From contig NZ_CP102951.1 in the NCBI RefSeq assembly GCF_024741815.1, positions 2,247,001-2,311,000 on the forward strand: DNA of 64,000 nt, given 5' to 3'. The notes beneath the pieces are model-generated. The model had not been told where the DNA came from, searched no databases, and worked only from the letters and a program-made list of their open reading frames with translations. The stretch comes from Pseudomonas sp. LS1212. Its GTDB lineage: Bacteria > Pseudomonadota > Gammaproteobacteria > Pseudomonadales > Pseudomonadaceae. Shown here piece by piece: positions 9,187 to 17,665 of this stretch (the stretch's first letter is position 1; each line of letters opens with the position of its first letter). A program made the position numbers and the translations under genes.

Positions 9187-9211
9187 AGCTCTTCAAATCG
9201 GAGTCATCAAC

Positions 9212-10270
9212 ATGAGCGCCCCATCTACTGCGGACTATATACCGTTTGATGTCAGCCTGTATGAGCGTTGCGAGGTGTTGTTGGATTCAGAGCAGGCCGT
9301 TCTTTCCAATCATCTTTACCGTTCTGACTGGCCCTACCTTCAATCGAAGATGCCTGGGCTCGTAAATCCACTGATTGATCTGGTGGCGCATAGCGGGGTT
9401 TCTCCTCGATTAGCCGTCTCTTCAGTTGCTGCCATTCTTTGGCATGTCAGCAAAACCGGCAAGCCATATTGGTCCTGGTCAGAAACACAGTGGCTGACCT
9501 TACTCAACACCCGAGCGGGGTCACGCCCCTACCTTGCTGCAGTCGCCTACCACCTAGGGGGCTTCCGAACGCCTCAGCGCATCGCCAAATTTCGACAGTC
9601 AGCAATTTATGCATCAGCAATCTTCGGAAGCCAGATATTCAAGCGTGAACATACTCGTTTAAGTCAAACCTTAAAGTCGCTGGGGTACGCAGCACGCCAC
9701 CTGGAACAATTCCTGTCCAGCGTTCTTGGTGCACTGATGCTGGAAAATGGTGATCCTCGACTTGAAACATTCACCGAAGAATTGCTGTTGCGAGGGCAGG
9801 CACACCGAAGCGAAGGTATCGCACGGTCGGTTGGCAAGGTTTCGCATGGCCTGGCTGCATTGGGCATCCTGGCGAAACCGTTGCGCATGCGTGGGTACGT
9901 TGGGTGGCGTGAAAAGAGCATTGATGGCATTGATCCCGTTTGGGTCGAGTGCTGCCGGCGCTGGCGAGATACCTCGACCTTACGTCCTCGTACGCGAGAA
10001 AGTAACTACAGTTTCGTTTTGAGAACAGGCATCTGGTTGGCGAGAGAACAGCCATGGGTTGTTTCCCCAGTCGACTGGAATATGTCCACCTGCGCGGCCT
10101 TCATCGCGGCGGTTGACCGAATGACGGTCGGCGAATGGGCGTTGGAGTCTGCCCGCCACACGAAATTTAAGGGACTCGGCCAGCCGATTGCGCCGAATTC
10201 CAAACGCGGGTTTCTACATGCTGTGCGACGTTTTTTATCGATTTTGAGCTATGGGGCTGGGGACGTTTGA
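9212..10270 (+). CDS. Recombinase-trio second member, hypothetical
   Basis: A 352-aa protein lying between two tyrosine recombinase genes. Before the IS21 insertion its ATG overlapped the stop of the XerC-like gene (ATGA), and its own TGA overlaps the TTG start of the next gene, so the three were one translationally coupled unit. It is basic and rich in helix-forming segments and Trp/Arg, but I do not see a clear R-HxxR-Y catalytic set, so it may be an accessory DNA-binding or degenerate recombinase subunit. Integron-like elements in rulB and recombinase-in-trio elements both carry such neighbours. Function is inferred from context only. Confidence 0.75.
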   Translation: MSAPSTADYIPFDVSLYERCEVLLDSEQAVLSNHLYRSDWPYLQSKMPGLVNPLIDLVAHSGVSPRLAVSSVAAILWHVSKTGKPYWSWSETQWLTLLNTRAGSRPYLAAVAYHLGGFRTPQRIAKFRQSAIYASAIFGSQIFKREHTRLSQTLKSLGYAARHLEQFLSSVLGALMLENGDPRLETFTEELLLRGQAHRSEGIARSVGKVSHGLAALGILAKPLRMRGYVGWREKSIDGIDPVWVECCRRWRDTSTLRPRTRESNYSFVLRTGIWLAREQPWVVSPVDWNMSTCAAFIAAVDRMTVGEWALESARHTKFKGLGQPIAPNSKRGFLHAVRRFLSILSYGAGDV

Positions 10271-11373
10271 AGTTCAGCCCACGCCATCACCTGGCGACCC
10301 CAATTTCCGTGGCGTTCAATTCGGGTGTCAACCCTCGCGTCATTGACGATTCAAGTTGGCTCAAACTGATCTGGGCGAGCTTGAATTTGGAGCGTAAGGA
10401 TTTACTGTCGGAAATTCACTATCCTCTGGCAATGGTTCAGGCGATTGCCGTTGTGTGGACGCATACGGGGCTACGTAGTAATGAGGTTATGCGACTGGCC
10501 ATGGGCTGTGCGCACGCACAGTCAAGCGATGTAGTGCATGAAGATGGAACCACGGTGCCCGCAGGAACATTATGCTATCTCGATATTCCTGCCAGTAAGA
10601 CGTTCAAAGCATTTGTTAAGCCTGTTGCGGCGGTGGTTAAAGAGCGAATTGATGCCTGGCTGCGGGAAAGGCCAGTGAACCAGGCCCCCCTTCTGGATGA
10701 GCGGACAGGGGAGAAGGTCAGTTACCTGTTTCAGTTTCGTGGTAAGCGTATGGGAACAGGTGCCATCAACAGCACAATCATCCCGATGCTGTGCGCAAAA
10801 GCGGGTGTTCCTCTGGAGGACAGTCGTGGACGCATTACCAGCCATAGAGGCCGAGCCTCTGCGGTTACCGCGTTGGCCAGCGTTCCCCAAGGCATGTCAT
10901 TAATTGAATTGATGCAATGGTCAGGGCACAGCTCACCGAGTTCGACGTTACACTACATTCGCATTCGCCCCACCAAGCTGGCTGCGTCATTTGTCAAAGC
11001 AGATCAGATGTCCCACATGGTTTCACTGCTCATCGACCACGACGTAATCGCTTGTCACTCGGAAGAGCCTTATACATTTTATGACCTGGGCAACTCGTAT
11101 TGTTCGAATCCGTTCTGGAGCAGTTGCCCGCATCGCATGGCTTGTGCCGGGTGCGATTTCAACCTGCCGAAAGCCAGCGCACGGGCTCAGGCCTTAGAAA
11201 GTAAAACCTCGATTGGACGTTACCTGGAAGCAGTTCCATTGACCGCTGATGAACGGGCAATTGTAGAGGGCGATTTGGAGAAGCTGGACGGCCTTATTCG
11301 AAAGCTGGACAACGTGCCGACTTTGGACGGCAGGACGCCAAATGAGATCGATGCGAGGAAGGGCCGCTCCTGA
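10267..11373 (+). CDS. Tyrosine recombinase, third member of the trio
   Basis: A 368-aa tyrosine-recombinase family protein with a TTG start that overlaps the previous stop codon (TTGA), showing translational coupling. The catalytic Arg lies in HTGLRSNEVMRL, the HxxR box reads SHRGRASAVTAL, the second His lies in WSGHSSPSS, and the likely nucleophile in LHYIRIR, so the core is complete. A Cys-rich segment near the C-terminus (YCSNPFWSSCPHRMACAGCDF) could bind zinc and is a feature of some transposon-borne recombinases. It probably acts with the XerC-like protein and the middle ORF in element integration and excision. The 3' rulB half expected beyond the element is not visible. Confidence 0.85.
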   Translation: MKFSPRHHLATPISVAFNSGVNPRVIDDSSWLKLIWASLNLERKDLLSEIHYPLAMVQAIAVVWTHTGLRSNEVMRLAMGCAHAQSSDVVHEDGTTVPAGTLCYLDIPASKTFKAFVKPVAAVVKERIDAWLRERPVNQAPLLDERTGEKVSYLFQFRGKRMGTGAINSTIIPMLCAKAGVPLEDSRGRITSHRGRASAVTALASVPQGMSLIELMQWSGHSSPSSTLHYIRIRPTKLAASFVKADQMSHMVSLLIDHDVIACHSEEPYTFYDLGNSYCSNPFWSSCPHRMACAGCDFNLPKASARAQALESKTSIGRYLEAVPLTADERAIVEGDLEKLDGLIRKLDNVPTLDGRTPNEIDARKGRS

Positions 11374-11517
11374 GATTCCGAGACCTACCGGCGACCTGCT
11401 GCCTGAGGTGACAGGCCGGAATCCACAACCTAAACCGGTCAGTAGTGACGGACAGTAATCGGCCAGAAGCGTATCCAACCCTCTCCGCGATCTTGCCGAA
11501 ATCGCCCCCCTAGATCT

Positions 11518-11823
11518 TCACTCCAGCACAGGACGCAGGAAGCTACGTTCGTAGCTCAGGATGAATTTTTTCTCAATGGCCTGGCTGACCGCCTCAACGC
11601 AATCAGAATCCGTTTCAGCCTCCTTACGATACCGTTCGTAATCTGCAAGGCTTGAGAAGCTGAACAGGCAGTACGCAATGTTGTTAGCGCCTTCTGCGGG
11701 AAGGAAATAGCCATGATGCTGTCCCCCCATACGTGTCACCAGCTGTATCCAGCGCCGCGAATAGCTCTCAAAAGCCGGAACCTGGTAAGGGTCAATTACA
11801 TACCTGACGTGACAAGTGATCAC
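11518..11823 (-). CDS. NIPSNAP family protein
   Basis: A 101-aa protein with the NIPSNAP/dimeric alpha-beta barrel pattern: ITCHVRYVIDP at the start, then FESYSRRW, the GGQHHGYFLP loop, a SLADYERYR segment, and a C-terminal SYERSFLRP. NIPSNAP proteins are small ferredoxin-like dimers with no agreed bacterial function. The start is placed at a GTG (11823) because AAAGGA lies eight bases upstream and the family normally begins here; an ATG at 11895 would add 24 unrelated residues. It is followed by 140 gene-free bases before the recombinase trio. Confidence 0.8.
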   Translation of the reverse strand: MITCHVRYVIDPYQVPAFESYSRRWIQLVTRMGGQHHGYFLPAEGANNIAYCLFSFSSLADYERYRKEAETDSDCVEAVSQAIEKKFILSYERSFLRPVLE

Positions 11824-12044
11824 TCGGTCATTCCTTTGAAAATGGGCAAAACGTATTCTAGGCGTTATGCCGAGATAAGGGGAAAATTCACTCACTTCCC
11901 TTCTATCTATCTAATTTTACTGATGATTTTAAATTCTTCATTTCGCACGCGAGGAGCGACTGGCCGGCATCAGGGGGCGGCGTCGGACGCCGCGGGCGCA
12001 CCAGCCAGCACCGACCGGGCGGGCGCCGGTCAGCGCTGCGGGGC

Positions 12045-13730
12045 TCAGCTTAAATGCACGTAGGTGCCCGGCGCGGCCTCCATCGGTGGGTGGTCCTGAT
12101 TGCCCAGGGCCGCCAGGGCCTCGCGCTGCTCACCGGAACGCGCCTGAATCCAGTCCAGCCACGCCGGCCACCAGCTGCCGTCGTGCTGCTCCGCGTCGAA
12201 ATACCAGGCGCGCGGGTCGGACGACAGTTGGCCGTTCTCCAGGTAGCTGGCCTTGGGGTTGCCCGGTGGGTTGAGGATGCTCTGGATATGCCCGCTGTTG
12301 GACAGCACGAAGCGCCGTTCGCCACCGAGCAGCAGGGCCGAGCGGTAGACCGTGTCCCAGGGAGTGATGTGGTCGTTGATGCCGGCGACGCTGAAACTGT
12401 CCACCGTGACCTTCCGCAGGTCGATCGGCGTGCCGCAGATCGCCAAGCCGCCGCTGCGGGTCAGCGGATTGTGCTTGAAGAGGTCGAGAAAGTCGCCGTG
12501 CAGGGCGGCCGGCAGGTGGGTGTTGTCGTTGTTCCAGTAGAGGATGTCGAAGGCCGGCGGTTGCTTACCGAGCAGGTAATTGTTGACCCAGTAGTTCCAC
12601 ACCAGGTCGTTGGGGCGCATCCAGGCGAACACCTTGGCCATGTCGCGGCCGTCCAGCACGCCCTGTTGGTAGGAGCGGCGCTTGGCCGCCTCCAGGGTCT
12701 GCTCGTCGACGAACAGTGCCGCCGGGCTCTCCACCCGGCTGTCCAGCAGGCTTACCAGATAGCTGGCGCTGGCCACCTTGCGCAGCTGCCGCTTGGCCTG
12801 CAGATGGCCCTGCAGCGCGGCGATGGTCAGGCCGCCGGCACAGGCACCCATCAGGTTGACCGCCTTGCTGCCAGTGATGGCGCGACAGGCATCGAGCGCT
12901 TCCTCCAGCGCCTGTACATAGTTGGAGAGGCCGCACTCGCGATGGCGAGCGTCCGGGTTGCGCCAGCTCAGCATGAACACCTGCAGGCCGTTCTTCAGCG
13001 CGTACCGGACGAAGCTCTTCTCCGGGCTGAGATCAAAGATGTAGAACTTGTTGATCTGCGGCGGCACGATCACCAGCGGGCGCAGGTACTGCTTCTCGCT
13101 CAGCGGCTGGTACTGGATGAGTTCCAGCAGCTCGTTGCGAAATACCACGGCACCGGGGGTGGTGGCGATATTGCGGCCGACTTCGAAGGCCGCCTTGCTG
13201 ACCTGGCTGGGCATGCCGCCGTTGTGCAGCAGGTCGTCCACCAGGTGGCGCACGCCGTTGACCAGGCTCAGTCCGCCGGTGTTGAACAACTCCTTGACTG
13301 CCAGCGGGTTGAGCAGGCTGTTGGTGGGTGACAGCGCATCGCCGAGCAAGGCCAGGATGAAACGGGCGCGGGCTTGGTCGTCGGCCGCCAGGTCGCTCTC
13401 GTCGACCCAGGCGTTGAGCTGCTTCTGCCAGGCCAGGTAGGCCTGCAGGCCACGGCGGTAGAAGGGATTGAGGTGCCAGGACGGGTCCTGGAACCGCGCA
13501 TCCTGGACAGGGGCTTGGTGCGGCGTATCGCCAAGCAGCACGCGACCCAGTTGGCCGCCCAGGGCCAGGGCATGCCGGGTGCTGTGCAGCGGCTGTTTGA
13601 GGCCCTGCAGCGCCAGGGTGCGCAGGGTGGAGAACAGGTCCCGGCCACGCAGGCCGGGGGTGGAGCTTTGTTCTGCTTGCACAAAGGACGCGGGTACAGG
13701 CAAGTTGCCCGCCGCTGGTTTATCTCGCAT
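12045..13730 (-). CDS. phaC: Class II poly(3-hydroxyalkanoate) synthase
   Basis: A 561-aa polymerase that joins (R)-3-hydroxyacyl-CoA units into medium-chain-length PHA on cytoplasmic granules. It has the class II architecture: an N-terminal domain with LRGRDLFSTLR and NPFYRRGLQAYLAWQ, then an alpha/beta-hydrolase core whose lipase box is GACAGG with catalytic Cys at about residue 297, a catalytic Asp region (VAGINDHITPWD) and His in SNSGHIQS. The ATG at 13730 is preferred because GGAG lies eight bases upstream; a GTG three codons earlier has no proper spacing. phaG lies 125 bases upstream on the same strand. No depolymerase or phasin gene is nearby, unlike the canonical phaC1ZC2D locus, so this looks like a stand-alone extra synthase. 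Confidence 0.93.
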   Translation of the reverse strand: MRDKPAAGNLPVPASFVQAEQSSTPGLRGRDLFSTLRTLALQGLKQPLHSTRHALALGGQLGRVLLGDTPHQAPVQDARFQDPSWHLNPFYRRGLQAYLAWQKQLNAWVDESDLAADDQARARFILALLGDALSPTNSLLNPLAVKELFNTGGLSLVNGVRHLVDDLLHNGGMPSQVSKAAFEVGRNIATTPGAVVFRNELLELIQYQPLSEKQYLRPLVIVPPQINKFYIFDLSPEKSFVRYALKNGLQVFMLSWRNPDARHRECGLSNYVQALEEALDACRAITGSKAVNLMGACAGGLTIAALQGHLQAKRQLRKVASASYLVSLLDSRVESPAALFVDEQTLEAAKRRSYQQGVLDGRDMAKVFAWMRPNDLVWNYWVNNYLLGKQPPAFDILYWNNDNTHLPAALHGDFLDLFKHNPLTRSGGLAICGTPIDLRKVTVDSFSVAGINDHITPWDTVYRSALLLGGERRFVLSNSGHIQSILNPPGNPKASYLENGQLSSDPRAWYFDAEQHDGSWWPAWLDWIQARSGEQREALAALGNQDHPPMEAAPGTYVHLS

Positions 13731-13854
13731 GGGCCACACTCCGTCTTTCTACCGTCGGGGAGCCAAACACAAAGGGGTTGAACCAAGGCGCGGCGGCGGT
13801 GCATCCAAACTGCCGGGCAAAGAATTACCCCAGCGACACACCCCCGCTAATCGG

Positions 13855-14778
13855 TCAGGTGGCTGCGCGCCGCACGGTGACTACGCGGTCACTGGCGGCG
13901 TGGCGGTGTCGACTGTCCAGCGGCCGCGCGCCGTTCGGCCGGGCCAGGCTGGAAGCTGGCTGCAGAAAGCCAAGTAAGGCTTGCTGGGTATCGTCCCAGG
14001 CCACCTTGTGTTCCAGGTCGAGGAAGTGCCCGGCGTTCTGGATGGTGCGGAACTGGCACTGCCGGGCATGGCCGGCGAATAGGCGGGCGTCGCCCGTCGA
14101 GGTGTACTCGTCCCATTCACCGTTGATGAACAGCAGCGGGATATCGATGGCAGCGGCGCAGTCGGTGTAGCAGGGGGTGTCCTGTGTCAGCACCTCATTG
14201 ATATGGAAGTGCATCTGCCGGTATTCGTGCTCGGCCAGGCTGCTGACATGGCGTAAGTTGTAGCGCTTGAACAGCGACGGCAGGTGCTTGCCGATGGTGG
14301 TGTTGATCAAGCGGCCCACCTTGATGCGGTCGCAGGCCTGGAGACAGTTCAGGCCACGCTCCAGGTAGTCGCGCATTGGCTGGTTGATCCGCGCGGCGAA
14401 GGAACTGATTACCGCTTTCTCGATCCGTGGTGGCCGCTGGGCCAGTGCCAGCAGGGTGGCCGCGCCACCCCAGGAGAAGGACAGCACATGGTCGGCGGCG
14501 ACCCTTTCGATCAATTCCAGCAGGATCTCTGACTCGTCTTCCTTGCTGATCGGCTGGCTGTGGCGGTTATGCGGCTTCGACTGGCCGGCGTAGGGTTGGT
14601 CGTAGAGAACCACGTTGAAGCGCGGCTGCAGGTAACGCACCGTCTGGGCAAAACATGCGGTGGTTGAGAATGCGCCATTGACCAGAATGATGGTCTTCTC
14701 AGCGGCGTGGCTACGGTAACGCTCCGTGTAAACCTTGTACTTCCCGTGAATGTCGACGATGGCGGTTTGCGGCTTCAT
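13855..14778 (-). CDS. phaG: (R)-3-hydroxydecanoyl-ACP:CoA transacylase-like protein PhaG
   Basis: A 307-aa alpha/beta-hydrolase of the PhaG/RhlA family, which diverts 3-hydroxyacyl-ACP from fatty acid synthesis toward PHA precursors. The start MKPQTAIVDIHGKYKVYTE and blocks such as IILVNGAFSTTACFAQTVR, DQPYAGQSKPHN, ISKEDESEILLELIE, FSWGGAATLLALA (nucleophile elbow), FINGEWDEYT and GHFLDLEHK match PhaG better than RhlA, which lacks the first block. GGGAGAG precedes the ATG at 14778. It is about ten residues longer at the C-terminus than the usual PhaG, with an Arg-rich tail. It sits directly upstream of phaC, so the two genes could together make PHA from unrelated carbon sources. Confidence 0.88.
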   Translation of the reverse strand: MKPQTAIVDIHGKYKVYTERYRSHAAEKTIILVNGAFSTTACFAQTVRYLQPRFNVVLYDQPYAGQSKPHNRHSQPISKEDESEILLELIERVAADHVLSFSWGGAATLLALAQRPPRIEKAVISSFAARINQPMRDYLERGLNCLQACDRIKVGRLINTTIGKHLPSLFKRYNLRHVSSLAEHEYRQMHFHINEVLTQDTPCYTDCAAAIDIPLLFINGEWDEYTSTGDARLFAGHARQCQFRTIQNAGHFLDLEHKVAWDDTQQALLGFLQPASSLARPNGARPLDSRHRHAASDRVVTVRRAAT

Positions 14779-15442
14779 TGTTCTCTCCCTCGCACGGATT
14801 GGGCTGAGCGAACAGCCGGAGCGGCTGTTCGCAGGGCTATTCGACAGACAACAGAACGCCTCGGCCTGACACACGAGTGCCAAGCGAATAAGTTGACTAC
14901 CCAGGTCCTTTCGATGAGTTGCGGAAGTGGACCGGGACGATTCTCAGCGTCGAAGCATGCGACCCCGCGAATCGGCCGGAAGTTCAGCCCAACAGCAAAA
15001 GCGCGAGTGCGCTTAGATGGCCGTGGCAACCAATCAGTCACGTATCGACTTGGTGGTCGAAGTTAAGCAGGCGACTTGCCGGCCTGCAAGAAAACAGTAA
15101 CCCTTCCGTCGTGCCGTGAGCGCTGCCGCGCGAGATTGGACGGCCGGCGCTCCATGCCGCCCAAGCGGCGGATTGCGCGTGCCGCGGCCAACGATTGCAC
15201 ATCTGCGCCCATGCCTAGGGATAGCTTCCTCACTCCGGGTTGCCAGGGCAGCTTTGTGGGCAAGGGCCACGAGGCCAGCGATGAGCAAGCCGGCTCCGCT
15301 GCATGGGAACAGCCGGGAAAGTCGGGGCGGTTCAGGCACTTCAAAAACCAGCTCGTTGCGCAGACGACGGGGTTGCCCCCATGCATGTTTCGCCCGCTTC
15401 GAACGCATAATGCGGGGGGTTCTGCATGCACAAGAAGACGGC
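14779..15442. other. Gene-poor stretch upstream of phaG
   Basis: About 660 bases. The part nearest phaG should hold its promoter, but I cannot point to a convincing -35/-10 or sigma-54 pair. Frames on both strands are open for 60-200 codons, as expected at this GC content, but their products look like shadow translations with no family resemblance. The stretch may be decayed coding DNA, in keeping with the tetR remnant that follows. Confidence 0.4.
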
Positions 15443-15662
15443 ATGAAAACTCGGAATCGCATCCTGAAATGCGCCCTGACGCAGGTCACCCAGCAGGAGG
15501 AGCCGAATGTTTCGACGCTGACGATTGCCCCCGAGCTGAGCATCAGCCCAGGCAATCGGTACTCTCCCCCGGCAAGGGGCCGCTGGTAATGGCGCTGTCG
15601 GGCATTTGCAGCGAGAGCTGGCGCTGCTGCTCGACCCACCGACAGCTGCGCAACTCGTCACT
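15443..15662 (+). pseudogene. Decayed TetR-family regulator (N-terminal part)
   Basis: The frame from ATG 15443 reads MKTRNRILKCALTQ, then EEPNVSTLTIAPELSISPGN, which is the DNA-binding helix-turn-helix of TetR regulators of the kind found near PHA and lipid genes (KTRxRIL..AL....GEPNVSTLxIAxELxISPGN). After GN the expected YYHF is lost. Continuity then jumps to other frames: GKGPLVMAL in one, LQRELALLLDPPTAAQL in the next. At least two frameshifts have therefore occurred, and nothing recognisable follows 15662. It may once have controlled the neighbouring phaG/phaC, but that is inference. Confidence 0.65.
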
Positions 15663-15845
15663 GGTCCTGGTCAAACCACCGGGACGTTCCTGCCCTCTCC
15701 TGTTACAGCGCAGCCCGCCCGTTATGCTGTCATTCACCTCAAAGGGTCGTAACTGAACGGCATTACCAGCGACGCGGGGCTTCTCTTCGTAATCCTCCTG
15801 CGTAGTTGCTGCTATTGCGCTACGCAGGCGCCGAAAGTCGAACTA

Positions 15846-16124
15846 CTAGAAATTCGGCACGATGTTGTGCTCGCAACAAATCATGCGAGCTTCGAAGGTC
15901 GTGATGTACGGGTTGTTGCTGACCTGCATCAGGCTGGAAGCGCCGGCGCTTTCCTTGCGGATAAGCGGCGAGGAACCCTGCAGCAGCGCTTCTTTCGGCA
16001 CCCGGTACAGATCGCCCGAACCCAATTCGACATAGGCGCCGGGGCCAGGAATATCCTGCCACGACACCTCCAGCAGCCGGGTTCTGTGTTGCGGTTCGGC
16101 GGAGTTGTTTTTTACTTCAGCCAT
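15846..16124 (-). CDS. Small conserved-looking hypothetical protein
   Basis: A 92-aa protein with a strong ribosome site (AAGAGGAGAAATATC before ATG). It is hydrophilic, has a Cys-Cys pair near the C-terminus (ARMICCEHNIVPNF) and the block DIPGPGAYVELGSGDLYRVP, which looks like a beta-rich fold. No transmembrane segment or signal peptide is visible, and I do not recognise the family. It lies alone between the tetR remnant and an ISL3 remnant; codon use is normal and the frame is intact, unlike its neighbours. Confidence 0.65.
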   Translation of the reverse strand: MAEVKNNSAEPQHRTRLLEVSWQDIPGPGAYVELGSGDLYRVPKEALLQGSSPLIRKESAGASSLMQVSNNPYITTFEARMICCEHNIVPNF

Positions 16125-16205
16125 GATATTTCTCCTCTTTTCAGATGGAAAAATGATGAAGGGACCAAGCTCATCCCCTCGTTAACCCGGCCGGGGTTAG
16201 TAAGA

Positions 16206-16433
16206 CTAGTTCGTCAGAAGGTCAATGCTAGCCCGCCTATCGGAGAATAACGCCAGCATGGGGTCAGTCCACTCGAGCGTTTCACTGGCGCAAGCGGGGC
16301 AGAGGTGCAGATAGCGCCCGCAAAGGGGCGGGCACTCGGCCTGGGGTTCCAGGCTGAGGGTCAGGGTGTTGTCGGCGGACTGGCGGCGGGCAACGTAGCC
16401 TGGCCAGAACTGGGTAAGATCAACAGGACGCAC
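16206..16433 (-). pseudogene. Probable remnant of an ISL3-family transposase (N-terminal zinc-finger part)
   Basis: A 75-codon frame starting MRPVDLTQFWPGYVARR and containing LSLEPQAECPPLCGR, then LCPACASETLEW. Paired Cys-Pro-x-Cys motifs after a short beta region are typical of the zinc-binding N-terminus of ISL3 transposases, which are about 400 aa long. Everything beyond this domain is missing and no terminal inverted repeats were found. It could instead be an independent small zinc-ribbon protein. Confidence 0.4.
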
Positions 16434-16524
16434 GGTGACAGGAGGGGCGGCGGTTGGTGTGTTTGGCGACTGCCAATCTAGCCGCTTCCCTGAGTGTCAA
16501 CTCGCTCTTCCCCCTGATTCCGCG

Positions 16525-16706
16525 AAGAACCAAAAAATTCCGGCGCAAGTCCAGAAGCAGCTCGACGCCAACCTGGCGCTGATGAGCGAGCTTGGGCGCA
16601 TGGCAACACCGGCGGTTTTCTATCTGGATGACAACGGCCGCCTGAAAATGCAGCAAGGGGTGCCGCAAGCGCCGGGGCTGACAGAGATATCATGGGGCCG
16701 AAGTAG
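16525..16706 (+). pseudogene. dsbG: C-terminal fragment of dsbG (periplasmic disulfide isomerase)
   Basis: The frame reads KNQKIPAQVQKQLDANLALM, then LGRMATPAVFYLDDNGRL and QGVPQAPGLTEI, the end of the DsbC/DsbG thioredoxin fold (compare the cis-Pro TPA block and the final MGPK). The expected last residues IMGPK and a TAG are present at 16690-16706, but two bases out of frame, so a frameshift lies at about 16688. The CxxC active site, dimerisation domain and signal peptide are all missing. Confidence 0.7.
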
Positions 16707-17419
16707 GCCGTTATGCCCCGATGCAGCAAGCCCTGCGGCCTACCTATGGCGCCCCATCGGCGAAGTGCTCCGATCCGACAGCTGAGCCAAGGGATCATCG
16801 GCCAATCGCGGATGCCATGAGTAAGGGCACTCTTGGCACTGTCCTCACCCAATCAGCGACCGGAAAACCAGTTGGAACTGTTCTACCACTTCAGGCGTCG
16901 TGCGGACCCGGCGTCAGTTTCGGCTATGTGCATCCGAACTGGGGCAGCCCAGCAGATTGAGCCGGAATACGCTCCAGCGCTGCTATCGGCTTTCGCCTAC
17001 GCCCGCCTGGCCCCGAAGCCCAACCAAGAAAAGGCCGCCTCGCAGGCGGCCGAAGAAGGGGAGTTCACGAAAGAGTTTTCACTGTAGCAGCTATGCGGCA
17101 GGCCCGAGGGCAATCCCGATGAAATTCGCTGGCGAGGCGCGCTGCGCAGGTGACGCTGGCTCGAGCAATCCACGCCGCGTCCTCACGGTCGCCGGTGAGG
17201 TTGGCAAAAAGGTGGCCCCGGCGCATGGGCGGGCGGACCTGAAACGCCTGAACCGCGGCGAGCACAGGTCGAAAGGCTGGCCTACACTCACGGCTGCCGG
17301 CGAACGGCTCAGGTTCATCGAGAGCCTGCCCTGCCGGGCTGTGTCGTGTTCAGCCGCCCTGCCGGTGAAGGATGGACAGCACACACTCCCATTCGAGAAG
17401 CAACCTCCAGGAGGCCACC
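16707..17419. other. Gene-poor stretch after the dsbG remnant
   Basis: About 700 bases without a gene I can support. A plus-strand frame of 84 codons (16833-17087) contains a plausible-looking segment (NQLELFYHFRRRADP, IEPEYAPALLSAFAYARLAP) that may be the tail of another decayed gene, but no family was recognised. A GC-rich hairpin at 17033-17051 is the only other structure seen. Confidence 0.35.
17033..17051 (-). terminator. GC-rich hairpin, possible terminator
   Basis: GGCCGCCT-CGC-AGGCGGCC, a perfect 8-bp stem with a 3-base loop. Read on the minus strand it is followed by TTTTCTTGG, so it would terminate leftward transcription. No gene that it clearly serves is visible. Confidence 0.4.
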
Positions 17420-17665
17420 ATGCACAGACGAGACTTCCCAGGGCACGCCGCCTGGAGCGAAGCGCGCTTGAACGGTGACCATGCGTTGGCATTCATTGCG
17501 GTCAAGCCGCACAACTCGGCAGTCGAGCCGCTGCTCCACCAGGTCTATGACCGCACGTATTTCGCGCGCCGCTCCGACGCGATCGAAGCGGCCGAGGAGG
17601 CACTGAGCAAGCTGCTGCACATCGACGAACAGGGGTGGCCGGTGTTCAGTTCGCTGGACTGTTGA
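17420..17665 (+). CDS. Small hypothetical protein
   Basis: An 81-aa protein, start chosen for AGGAGG six bases before ATG 17420; the frame is open further upstream without such a site. It is mixed alpha/beta in appearance, begins MHRRDFPGHAAWSEARL and has a helical C-terminal half (SDAIEAAEEALSKLLH) ending in Cys. No signal peptide or family was recognised. Codon use matches a real Pseudomonas gene. Confidence 0.6.
   Translation: MHRRDFPGHAAWSEARLNGDHALAFIAVKPHNSAVEPLLHQVYDRTYFARRSDAIEAAEEALSKLLHIDEQGWPVFSSLDC

Noticed and set aside
12054..13331. Plus-strand frame of 425 codons opposite phaC
   Set aside because: Shadow of the PHA synthase gene; composition is Val/Gln/His-rich as in antisense translations.
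15034..15756. Overlapping frames of about 200 codons on both strands upstream of the 92-aa gene
   Set aside because: They cross the tetR remnant, lack ribosome sites and have no family resemblance.
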